In this document: positions 1 to 11,966 of the stretch, in pieces
Numbering within the stretch: position 1 is the stretch's first letter
Layout of the letters: every line of letters starts with the position of its first letter
DNA from: Calycina herbarum
Taxonomy: Eukaryota; Ascomycota; Leotiomycetes; Helotiales; Pezizellaceae
Reading direction: 5' to 3'
Assembly (NCBI GenBank): GCA_001414485.1
Contig: LLEY01000042.1
Coordinates: 1 to 64,000, forward strand
DNA: 64,000 nucleotides
Notes under the pieces: model-generated
Databases searched by the model: none
What the model saw: only the letters and a program-made list of their open reading frames with translations
Told to the model about the DNA's origin: nothing
Position numbers and translations under genes: made by a program

Positions 1-698
1 CCCCCCCCCCCCCCCCCCTTCCCTCACAATGGCCCGTACTATTGCCCAATCTTTATGGCATTTGAATTGTTCATGGAAATCATGAACGCCTATCTCGCCC
101 TGTTTCCCGGTCCCGCCACTATTTCCACCGCTCTTCTGGAGCTTTATCGTCTTGTTGCCTGTCTCCCAGCAAAGAATGAGCTGAGAAAGAGAGTCCTCGC
201 CACCCTTTTTCAAAAGACCTCGTTTATTATTGACAAAAACAATGTCAAATTTTTCGAGAAATCTTACAGTAGCTTCATTCGAGGCATTGAGAATGTTATC
301 TTTGATCTACGGTATGTACTCTCGCTCCAAGATTCCAAAACTCTAAGGCTAATTGCGATTTTCTTGGCTTTATATGTGCTCCCCTCTCACCTGCGCACAA
401 GGCAGATTGGCAAATTGCGTCTGCAAACGATTGAGAACGATGATCAACTCCCCTCTCCCCTCAATCCACCTCAAGCACTTAAAAGCGATATTTTGGTCTT
501 ATGAAGTCCTTGAATCATTCTACTTTTTACAATCTTTATATGCCCTCGGAGAGAAAGCACCAATACGAGGAGGCGGATGAAGTTTGGACCTAGAAAGTTG
601 AGCCTGGTCGTGTCTTGGAGATCAAGGACGACGATGAATATGACGAGGAGGAATCCGACTACGACGATGAATACACGGATGACGAGGAATACGATTAA
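1..698 (+). CDS. Unresolved gene end with acidic C-terminal tail, possibly broken
   Basis: I do not recognise this protein. A frame open from the window edge reads through a run of 18 C (a proline stretch if translated) into a plausible coding segment, with a Met at 55. A good donor (GTATGT) follows at 311, with a branch-like GCTAAT near 350. The next coding stretch could start after CACAAG or GCAG near 401 to 405. The last readable segment (594 to 698) encodes a very acidic tail rich in Asp, Glu and Tyr, ending in TAA at 696. It is reached only if a second intron or a frame break lies between about 500 and 593, because TAG stands at 591. Either this is the 3' part of a spliced gene whose start lies outside the window, or a decayed copy. 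Exon borders are uncertain. Confidence 0.3.
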
Positions 699-1716
699 AT
701 GGAGGAATAAATTGTTAAGTTCTTTGTTTACGAAGATAGGTTGTCCGTGGCTTTGACCCGGAGACTGGAGTTTTCTCTGGTTTAAATACGGATTCTTGAC
801 CGTTGGTCACAGCACTCTGATTACTTGGTTCACTATCTAGCAAGGGGATTATGATATTCGATCTAGGTTTGAACGGTTTCTGGTAATCTGCTGACAAGAA
901 GCTTATTTCTTCCGCCAAACGGGGAGCCAATCAAGCAAGTTATTGAGACATGCTATGGATTATTGATCTGCACTATTAGAACCTAAAGCACAGCACAGTT
1001 TTAGGAAAGCTAACAAAATCAGAAAGAAACTCACCATGAAAGGAAATGTACTTGAAGGTCTATCATTGAGACCCAAAAGCACCAAAATCGATTCACAGTA
1101 CGAATTCCACAGCAAACCCGTGTTGGACGGTAATTTCTGACCTCCACACGCATAGAATATCCTTCAACGACAAGGTGTACTCGAAACAATATTCTGTTCT
1201 ACACTGCTACTACATATACTCTTCTGAGTATAACTTTCCCGGTAATCCTCGATAATTAGTGTTGATAATACCCCACTATCTTTCATTATTGCTTGGGAAG
1301 AGATCTGCCGTGCTGAGGATAAGACCTTAAATACTTTGGGTGTTTCAAATGGTATCATTCCGAGGTAAGTGACAGCTCATGATTTTATGATCCTGACACT
1401 GTTACTTGTGATGCCTTCCGGCGAAGAGGGTTTATCCAGCACAACAAGAAGGACTTCGGTACGAGGCTTCACATGCTTAAGGAGACATGTCACAAAGGTT
1501 GACCCTTACAGACAGCAGGGACGCAAACGATGAATCCATTTACAACATGTCACTCCCCCTTCATACCTTCACGGCATAGAAATGAACACAATTGCAGACA
1601 ACCCCAAAATGAATCGTCTCCCAGGAATATTCTAGAAATGCATGTGCAAAAAACTCCATTGCTCAAACGATATGTACAATCTCGACCCTCTATCATACCC
1701 ATACCAATCTCCATTC
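699..1716. other. Gap with weak minus-strand coding candidates
   Basis: No recognised gene. Two minus-strand frames are longer than their surroundings: 715 to 930 (71 residues, basic C-terminus) and 1164 to 1358 (64 residues). They could be exons of one small gene, but I see no family signature and could not connect them with convincing splice sites. The stretch also contains the 3' flank of the complex I subunit gene that ends at 1717. Confidence 0.3.
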
Positions 1717-2464
1717 TCATTGTCTCGTCGCAGTAATCGGAGTCCAAGCAGAAAGTTTTGGCTTAACACTGCGTTATAAATTAGTCTCTGAAATCCAAAA
1801 ACCAATCAATTCCCCAAACTTACGTATTGTAAGGCTTGTAAGCAGCACGACTCATAGTCTGATTTGGACGATGCTCCTTCAATTCCCAAGGGCGAACTTG
1901 AGTCTGCAATAGCGGATCAAGAGTCGGTGGCTTATCAACCACGTATGACATCCAGGCGTGCCATCCGGGCTCGATTTGGCATCTGCTTGGTTGTGAGTCC
2001 CGCAATTTCATTCCCGATTGTGCAATAGTGGGTTCTTACGGTGAGAACATGTATTCCTTGTAATCAACCCATCTTGTCCGTACTGTATATTTCGTGAGCG
2101 CTTGATTTCGCAGAGAGGGAGTAAGGCTAACGTGGTAATTCGTCTTGCAAGTTCTCAAAGTACTTGTTGCCGAATCTATCTTTGCCGATCAAGGTACCCC
2201 ATTTGGTATCACCTATTCCCATCGTAAGTCCTAGCCATATTCGAGAGTCGGTTTATAGAAGTACCTTGGTGCTAAAAGAAAGGGTCGATGGTCAGCGTGG
2301 CGGTTCGTTCGAAGTCGTGGAGGGGCGTTCCAAACATACCTGCATTTGATGAAGGGCATCCTGCGCGCGACAAGTTAGCTAAGCTCCCATACGCTCGAAG
2401 TGAATTAGCATACCTTGAGACCAGTTTTGCGCAAGTTGCGCAGTGTTCTCATAGGCGTAGACAT
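1717..2464 (-). CDS. NDUFA12: NADH:ubiquinone oxidoreductase accessory subunit, NDUFA12 type
   Basis: Accessory subunit of mitochondrial complex I, on the matrix side of the membrane (known for the family, 13.4 kDa subunit in Neurospora). Exons on the minus strand: 2464 to about 2413 with the Met-Ser-Thr start and a TLRNLRKTGLK stretch; a micro-exon near 2341 to 2361 (DALHQMQ); 2231 or 2217 to about 2129 with IGDTKWGTLIG and GNKYFENL; a short exon with PLRTRWVDYKEY; the core exon ending near 1827 with QIEPGWHAWMSYVVDKPPT and RPWELKEHRPN; and a last exon with KPKLSAWTP ending at TGA 1717. The GWHAW, DKPPT and RPNxT motifs are diagnostic. Introns follow GT-AG. The junction after the micro-exon does not keep frame with any AG I can find, so that border is unresolved. 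Length about 140 residues fits the family. Confidence 0.88.
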
Positions 2465-2646
2465 CTTCTGTGGTGGTCAATGGCTTCTGGCGTTTTTTGG
2501 AAATGGTAATTGAGGTTGAACAACGGATCGGGTTCTGCCGAGTCCGGGTTAGCGTCATCTACAAGCTGGGGAGGAAGCTCCGCCAACTTTCACAATGCCA
2601 TCATTTCAACCAGCAACAAAATTTCTGCTAACAACTAGAAGCTGAC

Positions 2647-4432
2647 ATGATAATTCGGAATCTCACAAGAGGCAGTTTGCCCCCCCTTCGAAGACTCCAA
2701 GTCTGCCGGCCACGAATGAGCCAAGCTAAACCCCGACGCTTCTCATCATCCAGTTCCTCCTTCGCAAACACTCCCAGTAATACCTCACCAACCGCTTCAA
2801 TGCTCGGAACCTTCACCAACGAACTCGATAAACTCGCGCCCTCCTTCGAAGTACAGGGCTCCCAAATTACAATCCTACGTTCCCCTGCCGAATTCTACGA
2901 AACTCTAAAGGTCGGATACACACATCTATAAAATAAACTTGGAAGGAGAGCAGATTTGCTGATGAGATTATGGGAAGGAATAGACCAAGATACTATCAGC
3001 AGAAAAACGTATTTTCCTAAGCACTTTGTACATAGGCAAAACAGAACATGAACTTGTAATACCAATTCCAAATCATACCTTCTCCTGCGTGAACAATGTT
3101 GATTCCCTTGTCAGATTTCCACACTCCAACAAGCTTTGAGAGCCACACCGGATTTGAAACTTAGCATTTTGACAGATGCTTTGAGAGGGACGAGGGAATC
3201 GCCAGCTGCTTCATGCGCTTCTTTACTTGCGCCATTGGTGTCGGAATTTGGATGGGAGAGAGTGGAAGTTCGGATGTATCATACACCGAATTTGACGGGG
3301 CTGAGAAAGAAGTATATTCCTAAGAGGATTAATGAGGGATGGGGATTACAACATATGAAGCTTTACGGGACGGATGATGAGATAATTATTTCTGGGTATT
3401 TTCATTTTCTCCCACGAAACACAGTAGATGCTAATAATTTACCACAGAGCAAACCTATCAGAAGACTACTTCACAAATCGACAAGATCGGTATCACGTAT
3501 TCTCTTCCAAAGAAATCACCCAATACTTCTCCACAATCCACGACACAGTTTCAAAACTCAGTTTTCTGGTAACACCCGACCAACAAAACCCGGCTGGATA
3601 CACCCTAGAATGGCCATCCTCAAACCTCGCCCCTTCTCCCCTCATTTCACCCAAAAACTACATCACCAGCGCCACAAAGGCACTCACACCCCTCCTCCTC
3701 CCTCCTTCAAGCTCTCCAACTCGTACCCCCTCAACAAACACAACAGTCTACCCCCTAGCCCAATTCACACCCCTCCTAAAACCCGACACCTCAACTGAAC
3801 TCCCCCTCATCACCTCCCTTCTTCAAACTCTCTCCCTCCCCGCCTTCAAAGAAAGTAGTTGGACCTTCACAGCCGGATACTTTAATCCCTCTCCGCTGCT
3901 TAGTAACCTGCTCCTCTCCACATCCTCAAACAAGAACATTGTCATCACCGCTAGTCCTTGGGCAAACGGATTCTATGGCTCGAAAGGCGTGAGTGGTTTA
4001 CTACCAGCTGCTTATACACTTTTATCTCGGCGGTTTCTTGAAGCTGCTGCGAGACATCGTCCGTCTAGGGCGGATAGTATAACACTAAAGGAATGGAGAC
4101 GAGGGACGGTGGGGGAGAAGGAGGGGTGGACGTATCATGCGAAAGGACTTTGGATTTCGCTTCCTTCTGAGGTATCTACTCCTGAGCCATCTATTACAAT
4201 TGTGGGATCTTCAAACTACACCAAACGCTCCTACGGCCTGGACTTGGAGGTAGGAACATGTATAGTTACTTCTGATCCTGGGTTGAAGGGACGATTGAGG
4301 GAGGAGAGAGATGGGTTGCAAGAATACGCTGGCGATATTGGATTAGATGATTTTACGAAGGTGGAGAGACGAGTGGGGATTCAGGTGAGGGTTGCTATGT
4401 GGATTGTTAAGATGGTGGGAGGTGCTTTGTAA
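2647..4432 (+). CDS. PGS1: CDP-diacylglycerol--glycerol-3-phosphate 3-phosphatidyltransferase (PGP synthase)
   Basis: Makes phosphatidylglycerophosphate from CDP-diacylglycerol and glycerol-3-phosphate, the committed step to cardiolipin, in the mitochondrial inner membrane (family knowledge). Four exons keep frame: 2647-2910, 2984-3055, 3115-3395, 3448-4432, giving 533 residues. The N-terminus is Ser/Arg-rich like a mitochondrial presequence. The second exon carries the LSTLYIGKTEHEL core of the family. Two phospholipase D-type HxK motifs are visible: HMKLYGTD near residue 191, and HAKGLW near residue 435 followed by GSSNYTKRSYGLDLE. ANLSEDYFTNRQDRY is also typical. The first donor is GTCGGA, which is unusual, but it is required to restore the conserved frame. 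It is transcribed away from the complex I subunit gene, whose start lies about 180 bases upstream, so the two may share a divergent promoter. Confidence 0.93.
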
Positions 4433-5804
4433 GTTTGGCGAGGAAAGGGTTGTATTATTGTAGGGGTACCGGTAGTGTGTAAGAGCTTATTGGTTAGAGT
4501 GGTTGTATCATTAATATTGTAAATTGTTATATGGCGAATTAGGGGGGTATATTGTAAGAGAAGTAGGCATTGTTCTGAAGAACACCTAGCTATCTTTCGA
4601 GTGCGCGAAACAGGCTAGGTTAATTAGACGAGGAGGTTAGAAGAATTGGAAGTCAAATTCTCAAATTTCCCAAGCAACCTGGAACAATATCTCTGAGATC
4701 TACTTGGAGAATGAGAAAAGGGCGCGCAGAGGAAAGCACGTTTCTCTTACCAGTTAATACACATGGTCATTTTAATGCAGCACGTATTTGACCCCCTATT
4801 CCTGGTGGTCGTGATGTTTTGAAATTATTTGAACACACTCAGATTTTATTCTACATTCGGATTAGAGGCGATGACAGAAGGATCAGAAGGAAACTTCTAG
4901 AACTTCTGTGTACAACGAAACAGCGTGTTTCCAATGGTTTTAGACTCGGCGGGCAGAACAGATTGAGGATTCGATGTTGAAAAAGCGGCAGTCGGTTGGT
5001 GTGGCTCAAAGAGCGGTGCCGCCTTTTGCTTGGGGGTGAGCCTGTCTTGGACCAGGGTGGGATACGAGGATCGCAAGGATAAACAATTCCATCGAGTCCA
5101 TCTGTTTCCAAATAAAAAGGTTTTCTCCAATTTTGAATTTTGTTTAGATTTTGTTTAGTAGTTGATTAAACTCGAAGTTTCTGGTGAATCTCCATCCACC
5201 AGTTAGTCGTGAATATTTCGAGAGTCGAAGGTTCTCGAAGGTTCGACCTTTGATGTTTTCTGACCCCGCCCTTGGTTGGTTTCCCCACCAAACGTCACCG
5301 CCTCAGCTCAGACAGGTTTTTGGTCTTCGGTGAGTACCAGGATCCACCAACTCTACTTTACTCTTCAATGCAGTCGCAAGTTCATACAAATACTTCTCCT
5401 TCTCGATTTCCAAAAAATACCTGCATTGAAAAGAGACTCGATTCATTGGACAATTGATTCCACTGTGGAAAAACACAAACCCATTGTTCGATTTTCCCAT
5501 TCCTGCATCTCGCCCTGCTCTTCCGCAAGCAACAGCTGATCGCGAAGTGGTGATTGTACACCCACCCACCTTACCAAGGGCCTTACTCACCATTCCCAAC
5601 TCATTGCACCACATGAGATAAAGCCTTTGACGACATCCGACAAACTCTTTAAATTCACCACAAATACCTCAACGCCTCCAAGTCTTGTCGCTTGGATCTT
5701 TATATTCGCGACCGACCACGGTAGAACATCACAACACCAAATCCCACTACCGATAACAACCGGTAGCCAAGTGCGATTCTTTCACACAACAAACAATCGC
5801 CATC
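4433..5804. other. Intergenic and long 5' leader of the J-protein gene
   Basis: No gene supported. 4553 to about 4595 matches a dispersed repeat also seen near 36194 and 52786 (GTAAGAGAAGTAGGCAT core). From about 5250 the DNA is richer in C and probably holds promoter and 5' UTR of the downstream chaperone gene. Open frames on both strands here have no family features. Confidence 0.5.
4553..4595 (+). repeat. Dispersed repeat, copy 1
   Basis: GTAAGAGAAGTAGGCATTG then GAACACCTAGC. Related to copies at 36194 and 52786. Confidence 0.55.
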
Positions 5805-7043
5805 ATGGTGAAGGAGACCAAACTCTACGACGTCTTGGGTCTCAAGCCTGACGTAGCCCAAGATGGAATCAAAAAAGCATACCAGTACGTCCCCATCTCC
5901 CTCTCTTACCCCTCCCCTCTGTGATATACTAACATCCATACAGCAAGATGGCATTAAAATACCACCCCGATAAAAACAAAGACAAACCCGACTCAGCAGA
6001 CAAATTCAAAGACGTATCCCAAGCCTACGAAATCCTCTCGGACCCCGCGAAACGCAAAGTCTACGATCTCTACGGACTAGAATACCTCCTTCGCGGCCAC
6101 GCAGAGCCAGAACCCGGTGCTGGTCCCGGAGCAGGAGGGAATCCATATGCACAAGGGAGTCCAGGTGGGATGCCGGGTGGATTCGAGAATTTTGGAGGTA
6201 TGCCAGGTGGAATGCCTGGTGGAGGACAGAACTTCCGTTTCTCGACTGATGGAGGTGGTGGGGGATTTAGTTTCAGTAGTCCTGAATCGATATTCTCAGA
6301 GTTTTTACGGGGACAGGCGGGGATGGGTGGTGGTGCAGGATTTGAGGATATTTTTGACCAGATGCCCAAGTCGAGGAATAGTGGTGGTGGACGCTCGAGA
6401 GCCCAACAATTCGGTGCTGCGGAGGCAGCTTCGAGACATCGCGCCGCCACTCCAGAGGTCACGACTGTGATGAGAGATCTCCCGTTGACTTTGGAGGAGT
6501 TGTTTAAGGGTGTGCATAAGAAGATGAAGATCAAGAGGAAGGCATTCGACGACCTGACCGGAAAGCGGACGGTACAAGATAAGATTCTAGAGATGGATAT
6601 TAAGCCTGGATTGAAGAAGGGCAGTAAGATCAAGTTCAAGGGAGTAGGAGATCAAGAAGAGGGCGGGCAACAAGATCTGCACTTCATCGTCGAAGAGGTA
6701 ATTCATCACACCCTACCATACATTCCAGACCGTATACTAACTTGACTAGAAAAAACACCCTCTCTACACCCGCGAAGGCGACGACATCCACCAAACCATT
6801 GACCTCGATCTCAAAGAAGCTCTCACAGGCTGGAAGCGAACCGTAACCACCATCGACGGAAAACAAATCCAAATCGAGAAAGCCGGACCCACACAACCTG
6901 GTTCCAAAGACAAATATCCAGGTTGGGGAATGCCACTTTCCAAGAAACCAACAGAACGAGGAGAATTCGTCATCACATATAATGTTAAATTCCCTACGAC
7001 CTTGACTTTTGAGCAGAAGAGGAAGTTGAAGGAGATCTTGTGA
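5805..7043 (+). CDS. SIS1: Type II (class B) Hsp40 J-protein, SIS1/Psi1-like
   Basis: Co-chaperone that delivers substrates to cytosolic or nuclear Hsp70 and stimulates its ATPase. Exons 5805-5884, 5944-6697 and 6750-7043 join in frame to 375 residues. Residues 1 to about 70 form the J-domain with the HPD triad at 34 to 36. A Gly-rich G/F region with repeated GGMPGG units follows (about 85 to 170). The C-terminal substrate-binding region has no CxxCxGxG zinc repeats, which makes it type II rather than Ydj1-like. [14 protein letters not shown], HxFIVEE, the [11 protein letters not shown] block and the final [13 protein letters not shown] are family signatures. The start at 5805 is the only Met ahead of the J-domain, in a CATCATGG context. 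Length fits fungal Sis1/Psi1. Confidence 0.95.
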
Positions 7044-9173
7044 CGTGATGGATGGGTTGGGGGATGGCATGGGCTCATACGATATGATGGGAATGGGACT
7101 GGAGGGTAATTCAGGACTTTCAAAGGTGTTATTTTTGATGGATAACATAACCATTTATTTTTGTGGTGGTGGAACACCAAGGGTTTTCCTTTGTGCATGC
7201 ATATTTTTGAGCAACAACATGGTGTTTTCAGGCGTGTGGAGCGGGATGGATTATTTGACTGGGAGGATGAAGAGGGAATCTCAACTTGATGAATGAGAAA
7301 TATGATAAGATGAGTCTACTAAGAACGATGGTTTACTGTATACCTGTTTCCCTTTTGTGATTTTCCATTTCTTCTTTGTTGATAATTTTCTTCAAGGTTA
7401 GACTTTTTAATAGACCCTTTTTGTGACTGACTCTGAGATGACCTTGGTATATGGGGTTTCTGTGCCTGCCTATGAATCGTGTCTTAAGTTACTTCCTGTT
7501 TAAAATCGCTTTCTTGATCTTCGATAGCTTCTCACAACCTCCCATTTGCCGCCTCTAAATTGCGCTGTTTAGGTTACTCGTCACTTACAGCTTACTCAAG
7601 ATTTGATAGCTTTCTCGTAACTCACATTTGGCCCTCAAATTTCATGTTTGGGTTCCGTGGTGTTTGTTGGCTCACTCGGTACTCGTCAGTTGGAACAACG
7701 AAGCTTATCCCCGCAACCTTTTTTGTTATTATAAGGAGGTGAGATATTAGACTACTAGTATAGAAACAGGAGTTATAAGATATCATAACAATGAGTTTGG
7801 AATAAAGAAGCATACGTAGCCTCATTTCTAAGTTCGAAGCTGTAAGATTCTGGAATTGCCTAGTAGATTTTTTCTTTTTGCCCCTAGTCTTTTGTTCTCT
7901 CCTTGAGTACTTTAACACGTGCATGAGAGAAGAAGCCAGATATTGTTGTTTCTATACCGGAATATCGGAAGGATCCAGAAAATGAAATATAAGGCTGCTA
8001 TTTGTAGGTTATGTTACCTAAGTTGCCGAGTTTCTCGCTATTCCTGGTTTACTCGTAAATAGTTGCTCATGTTGCTTTTGCTATTCCTTGGCGACCTGGG
8101 AATAGAGTGACTGGAAATATAAATGTGTAAAAAGAACATGGTGTTGTTCTATAGCAAGTCAGAGGGAAATATATTTTCATTTTCAAAGATTCTCAGATAA
8201 TTAAAGATATTATAGCAGAGAGAGGGAAAATGGTACAGTGCCTACTGTAGTAGTAGCTAGCTATCTGAACTGCGATCACCCAACTCGGTCAAGGTATGGG
8301 GCATGGGCCCTAAACTCTGATAGCGCAAGGATATAAGCTTAGATTTTGTTTTACTATTAATATAAAAAGAATCTTGAACTTTTTTCTCTTCAAAAGCCGA
8401 CAAGCCTATTCTATAGAGAGAAAGAGCTCAATAATTTGGTCTGATTAGATAGTATATCTTCATTTAGTAAAAGAATGCTATGTCTATGTCGCTGTTTTGC
8501 GAGCCTAGGGCGTTGGAAACAGCCAAAAACAGACAAAAAGTAGTCAATATTACGAGAGACAGACTCTCGTTCACGTCAGGTTGTTTGGGTGGCGAGGTAA
8601 ATCAAATATTTAGTCTGATATATAGCTTATTTATCAACTCTAACATCATTTATGACTTGCTTTGTAAAACACTAGTTAATTGTGTGAGGAGAGTTTGCAA
8701 AATATCAGTTTTAGAAGACGCCTGGGGGTAAGAGTCCATGCTATCATTTCTTAAGAGTCTTGGACAATCAAGTTAGTTCAGCAGAATGGCACAGGATAAG
8801 CAGAAATGGCTTGTTAGTCTTGTTTATGTGTTCTAAACTTTAAGTATGATAGATGGCAAGGCTGTTACTCAAACTATTACCGAGGGCTTACTGGGCATGC
8901 AAGGCATAGCAATACCACATGCCAAATCCCGGTTTCAAATAATTTAAGAGATTTCTTCTATATATTCACTATCATCAGAGGACCTTGGCTGAACCATTGG
9001 TCAATTCAATTCAATACGTCATCCCCCACATGTAGGGTGGCTGATTCCCATTCTAGCGAATAAGTCACTGGCAACGTCTACTACTTTCTAACGAGTCGGA
9101 GATTCTATAAAAGCCATCCTCTTCAACAAAACCTGCGCAGTCCCAAACACCAACCTTTCACCCATCAACGAAA
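7044..9173. other. Long AT-rich intergenic stretch, no gene seen
   Basis: The first few hundred bases are probably the 3' UTR and terminator of the J-protein gene. The rest (to 9173) is AT-rich with only short open frames. I found no transposase motif, tRNA or long repeat. A small plus-strand frame at 8480 to 8731 has low-complexity composition and no recognisable domain. Confidence 0.5.
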
Positions 9174-10277
9174 ATGGAGTCCCGACGAAAACGCCTACGC
9201 TCAGATGAACTACAAGATTCAGAACTCTTCAATCTCCCTAACAAGCTTCCGAAAGTGGAAGGCCTACACTCTGATCATCTCCCCTCCAACCAAACAATTA
9301 TGGAGACTCAAAGTGTCAGATTGCGACCCTCAAAACAATTCACCATTTTTCAGCATTATCTGCCCCGAGATTAGAAACCAGATCTTTGAGTTTATCTTGC
9401 AACCAGTCGAACATCTAGCAAATGAAGAAGCACTGATTGCAAAATTGAAAGCAAGGAGGAATACGAATTTGGGGGGTGAACGATCGAGTTGCACAATTTA
9501 CACGGCGCTTTTGAGAACTTGTCGGTTGGTTTATGTGGAGTGGAGGGAGCTACCGGTCTGGAATTGGGAGCATGAGTTTTATGGAAGTTGCGTGAGATGT
9601 AGAAAGCAGAATACTTTACAGACTCGTCGTGATTATAGTATGTTCTTTCTCTTTCCATTTCTCGGGCTTTAGAAATTCCGATTTACCTTACTTGGGCGGG
9701 GTGTCCCCATTCGTTATTATGCTTCACATTATTATATAAACACTTACTAAAATAACACCCTAGATTTACCATTCTACGGATTCAGCAAATACGAAGTAAA
9801 TTCTCCGCTCTGGACGTTGGCAACATCACTCATTCCCCACACTAAAATGCCTACCAAACTGCAAGCTCGGATTCAAAACGTCTCTTTCTACGATATCAAA
9901 CCTCACATATATTGCTATGGCCACAGGTACTTCGTCCACCCAAGTGTTATGAGGCCGCGAAAGGTGTTTTGGCTTCTTCGTTGCAGGAGTATAGAACAGT
10001 GAGCAAAATGGGCATGCTTGACCTACATTATAGTGATGGATGGCAGGCTGAGTTGGAGGAGCTGACTGTGAGACTCGATACAAAATCGGAGGATAAGGAG
10101 AAGTTGAGAAACAAGGACTTGGTTCAGCGGGAGATTAAGAAGTTTGGAGGGGGTGTTTTGAAACTCGTGGATGGGAAAAAGGGCATTTTAGGGACCTGGA
10201 AAGGATTGGATTTGAGTGGTAATCACGTTGAGTGGCATTCAGTTACGAATGTCTGGAGGGATACTAGTTTGCTTTGA
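9174..10277 (+). pseudogene. F-box-like hypothetical protein gene with frame breaks
   Basis: The N-terminus (from 9174) is basic and runs in one frame to a QHYLP motif near 9356. The natural continuation EIRNQIFEFIL, typical of a fungal family of F-box-like proteins (LPxEIRNxIYExIL), lies in another frame, offset by one base within CCCC at about 9362 to 9366. A normal intron follows (donor GTATGT about 9639, acceptor TAG about 9765). A second frame change is needed near 9920 to 9940 to reach the last segment (CYEAAKGVLASSLQEY to the stop at 10277). No splice pair fits the first break. Either two indels disable the gene or unusual introns escape me. Function in protein turnover is only suggested by the F-box-like motif. 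Confidence 0.5.
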
Positions 10278-11966
10278 GAATATGGGTATTTTATGAGAAG
10301 CCCGTGTTGAATGAGAAGGCTTTACTCAAGGAGAGTAGGTTAGTTAGTTAGATTGTACCCTTGTAAGGGCGTCATCCCCTGAGGTCTGAGTCTCACAGAA
10401 CGCAAATAGATTGTTGTCTCTTTCTAATTCCTCTCCTTGTACGTGTCCTATTTCTCTCGAAAAATGATCCTCACCCTACATATCGCTGCCAATAATATGT
10501 CTGCCATGCCTATGAAATTTTCCCATCAAACAAACGATTCTCTTCCACAGTTACATTTCCCCCCTCTCTCTTTAACATTATCTATTGTACGAATTATTTC
10601 ACGGGAATTAAAATCATTAACCGAGATTACGAGAAGCAAATAGAGCAGTGAGAAGGTTTATTTGTTCAACTGATACATACACCTGAATCAATTATCCAAG
10701 TTCTTCTGATATAATTCAATAATGCAAAGTGTACTTACTCTGAACAATCGTTTTACCTCTCATTACTACTTTGCCTAGCTGTCTTCTAGGGAACCAGGCA
10801 TTTCTCTAGGCGCACCTGCTTTTCCAAGTAAGTCTCAAACAATAATATTCATTATCTAAGAAAGTTGAGAATAATTAAAACTGTGTAGTTCTAGACTCTT
10901 CCAACGGGTCTCGGTAACCTGGAGGACAAAGGTAAGTATTCTAGAATATGGAAAGTAATATAGTGAGAGTATGTAAGGTAAGACGTGCTTTACATACCTA
11001 GTAACACAACAAAAAAAAGATTTAAGAAATGATATGATGTTAAGAGGAATTTTTTTAGGCAATTTCATCTATGTTGAATTATTGCATAGAGGAGAGATTT
11101 AAACTCGACAACACTATATCAACTTCCCACCAACAGCCTCTTTCCAACCTTACACAACAAAAACGAAAAAGGAAAAGGAAAAGGAGGACCCCACCTCATG
11201 CCAAGGACATCTAACATCCCATTACCTGAAAAGGAACAAGGAGAAGAAACGAAACTCTCTAGTTCCCAGAGAACAGCTTCCAAGTTTCCAGGTCAGAAAA
11301 GCACGATTTTCTCAAGACTCATCACGATTTTTCAAAAACTACCATCCTGTTTTTCACATCCCAATTCAAGAGTAAGAAGGAAACTAGCATCACAAGAGAT
11401 GGGGAAGCATCAAGAAACCAAACGACGAAGTGTATACATGTTCACAATGGACAAGTAATGGAATAATATTCCTTTATTACACAGAACAAAGCGTGAGAAG
11501 CATTAATTCAACCAAAACAAGCCGAGGCAACATCCCTCCTCTTATGAGCCCGCTTCTCATGTGTCTTCGTATCGAAGCACATCAAGTGTCACCAACATCA
11601 CTAGACAAGCAGGAGTTTCAACAAGTCAGATATTAAATCTATTTTCTATTCATCCCATCTATAAATCCACCTCAACGTATTTTCCCAAAATGCTTAAGAT
11701 GCTAGCTAGCCATGGAGGATATATCCCACTCATACAGAAAACCAAAAGTACACTCATCCACCGTGTAAAACGAGAAGTATCAAATGCAAAAAGGCAAAAA
11801 TGCAAAAAACGCCAAACAAAATGCAAAGAAATGACAAAAAGGAAACATGATGCTGTGTGCAAAGACAATACAAGGTTTAGGTAAATCTAAAAAGGTAAAA
11901 TTTACAAAAATCCTACATTCCTTCTAAAAAATAAAAAAAAAGACCGCTCGAGGTAGCATTTCACAA
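10278..11966. other. Intergenic stretch downstream of the glucanosyltransferase gene
   Basis: No gene supported. The part near 11966 is the 3' flank of the minus-strand GH72 gene and contains A-rich runs near 11930 to 11940. A segment near 10790 to 10830 resembles the dispersed repeat noted at 52786 (AGGCAT followed by CACCTGCTTTT). Plus-strand frames at 11198 to 11884 are Lys/Ser-rich and look accidental. Confidence 0.45.

Noticed and set aside
6070..6639. 189-codon minus-strand frame rich in Pro
   Set aside because: Antisense shadow of the Gly-rich region of the J-protein gene.
8480..8731. Small plus-strand ORF
   Set aside because: Low-information AT-rich sequence, no domain or splice signal.
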